Assembly: GCA_003963305.1 (NCBI GenBank)
Contig: RXJR01000032.1
Span: 124,532-188,531 of the forward strand
Source: Candidatus Melainabacteria bacterium
GTDB taxonomy: Bacteria; Cyanobacteriota; Vampirovibrionia; Obscuribacterales; Obscuribacteraceae
Direction of reading: 5' to 3'
DNA: 64,000 nucleotides
In this document: piece by piece, positions 64,000 to 64,000 of the stretch
Layout of the letters: each line of letters begins with the position of its first letter
How positions within the stretch are numbered: the first letter of the stretch is position 1
Notes under the pieces: generated by a model
Databases searched by the model: none
What the model was told of the DNA's origin: nothing
What the model saw: the letters and a program-made list of their open reading frames with translations, nothing else
Program-made: the position numbers and the translations under genes

Positions 64000-64000
64000 G

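Overview
The window reads as chromosomal DNA of a free-living Gram-negative-like bacterium with roughly 47-50% GC. Many large TPR proteins, a Ser/Thr kinase, SH3b and zinc-ribbon proteins, a CHAT protein, ovothiol synthase OvoA, PlsY and several secreted low-complexity proteins would suit a large-genome member of the cyanobacterial sister lineages (Vampirovibrionia/Melainabacteria, Obscuribacterales-like). That placement is inference: no rRNA or marker gene is present.

Region by region: 0.1-5.2 kb holds a TPR-CHAT protein, a CsoR-type copper sensor between two small His/Cys-rich membrane proteins, a Flp-type prepilin and a TPR lipoprotein. 5.3-21 kb holds OvoA, an EF-hand-like protein, a membrane Ser/Thr kinase, a PAS histidine kinase with its OmpR-type regulator, a serine hydrolase, a repeat-rich secreted protein with a TonB/TolA-like end, a Spy/CpxP-like protein, a histidine phosphatase/class II aldolase pair and an SH3b protein. 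A tRNA-Pro gene and a strong terminator lead into an accessory stretch (21-36 kb). It has two PD-(D/E)XK nuclease-like proteins, a convergent HEPN-motif/Cys-rich protein, many unrecognised small genes, a 1-kb gene-free gap and a serine recombinase relic. 36.5-46.2 kb returns to household functions: TrhO, PlsY, a four-gene run of TPR, methyltransferase, APH-like and TPR genes, and helical-repeat and membrane proteins.

46.4-47.8 kb is an eleven-gene tRNA array on the minus strand, with unusual base pairing in several members and a small ORF inside it. 48-64 kb holds a YkgJ-type cysteine-cluster protein, a Gly/Leu/Pro-repeat protein, a membrane histidine kinase, a pentapeptide/SWIM-like fusion, a CreD-like protein next to an OmpR regulator, a Gly/Tyr-rich secreted protein and a formate module. 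In that module FdhD and a YdeP-type formate dehydrogenase-like enzyme sit divergent from an exported oxalate decarboxylase, so oxalate could be turned into formate and the formate oxidised.

The least expected pattern is not a gene. At least six genes end inside short tandem or direct repeats whose other copies lie just downstream and again carry an in-register stop triplet, sometimes of a different type. One gene shows the mirror image: its ribosome binding site and start codon are triplicated, creating a seven-codon leader whose stop overlaps the real start codon.
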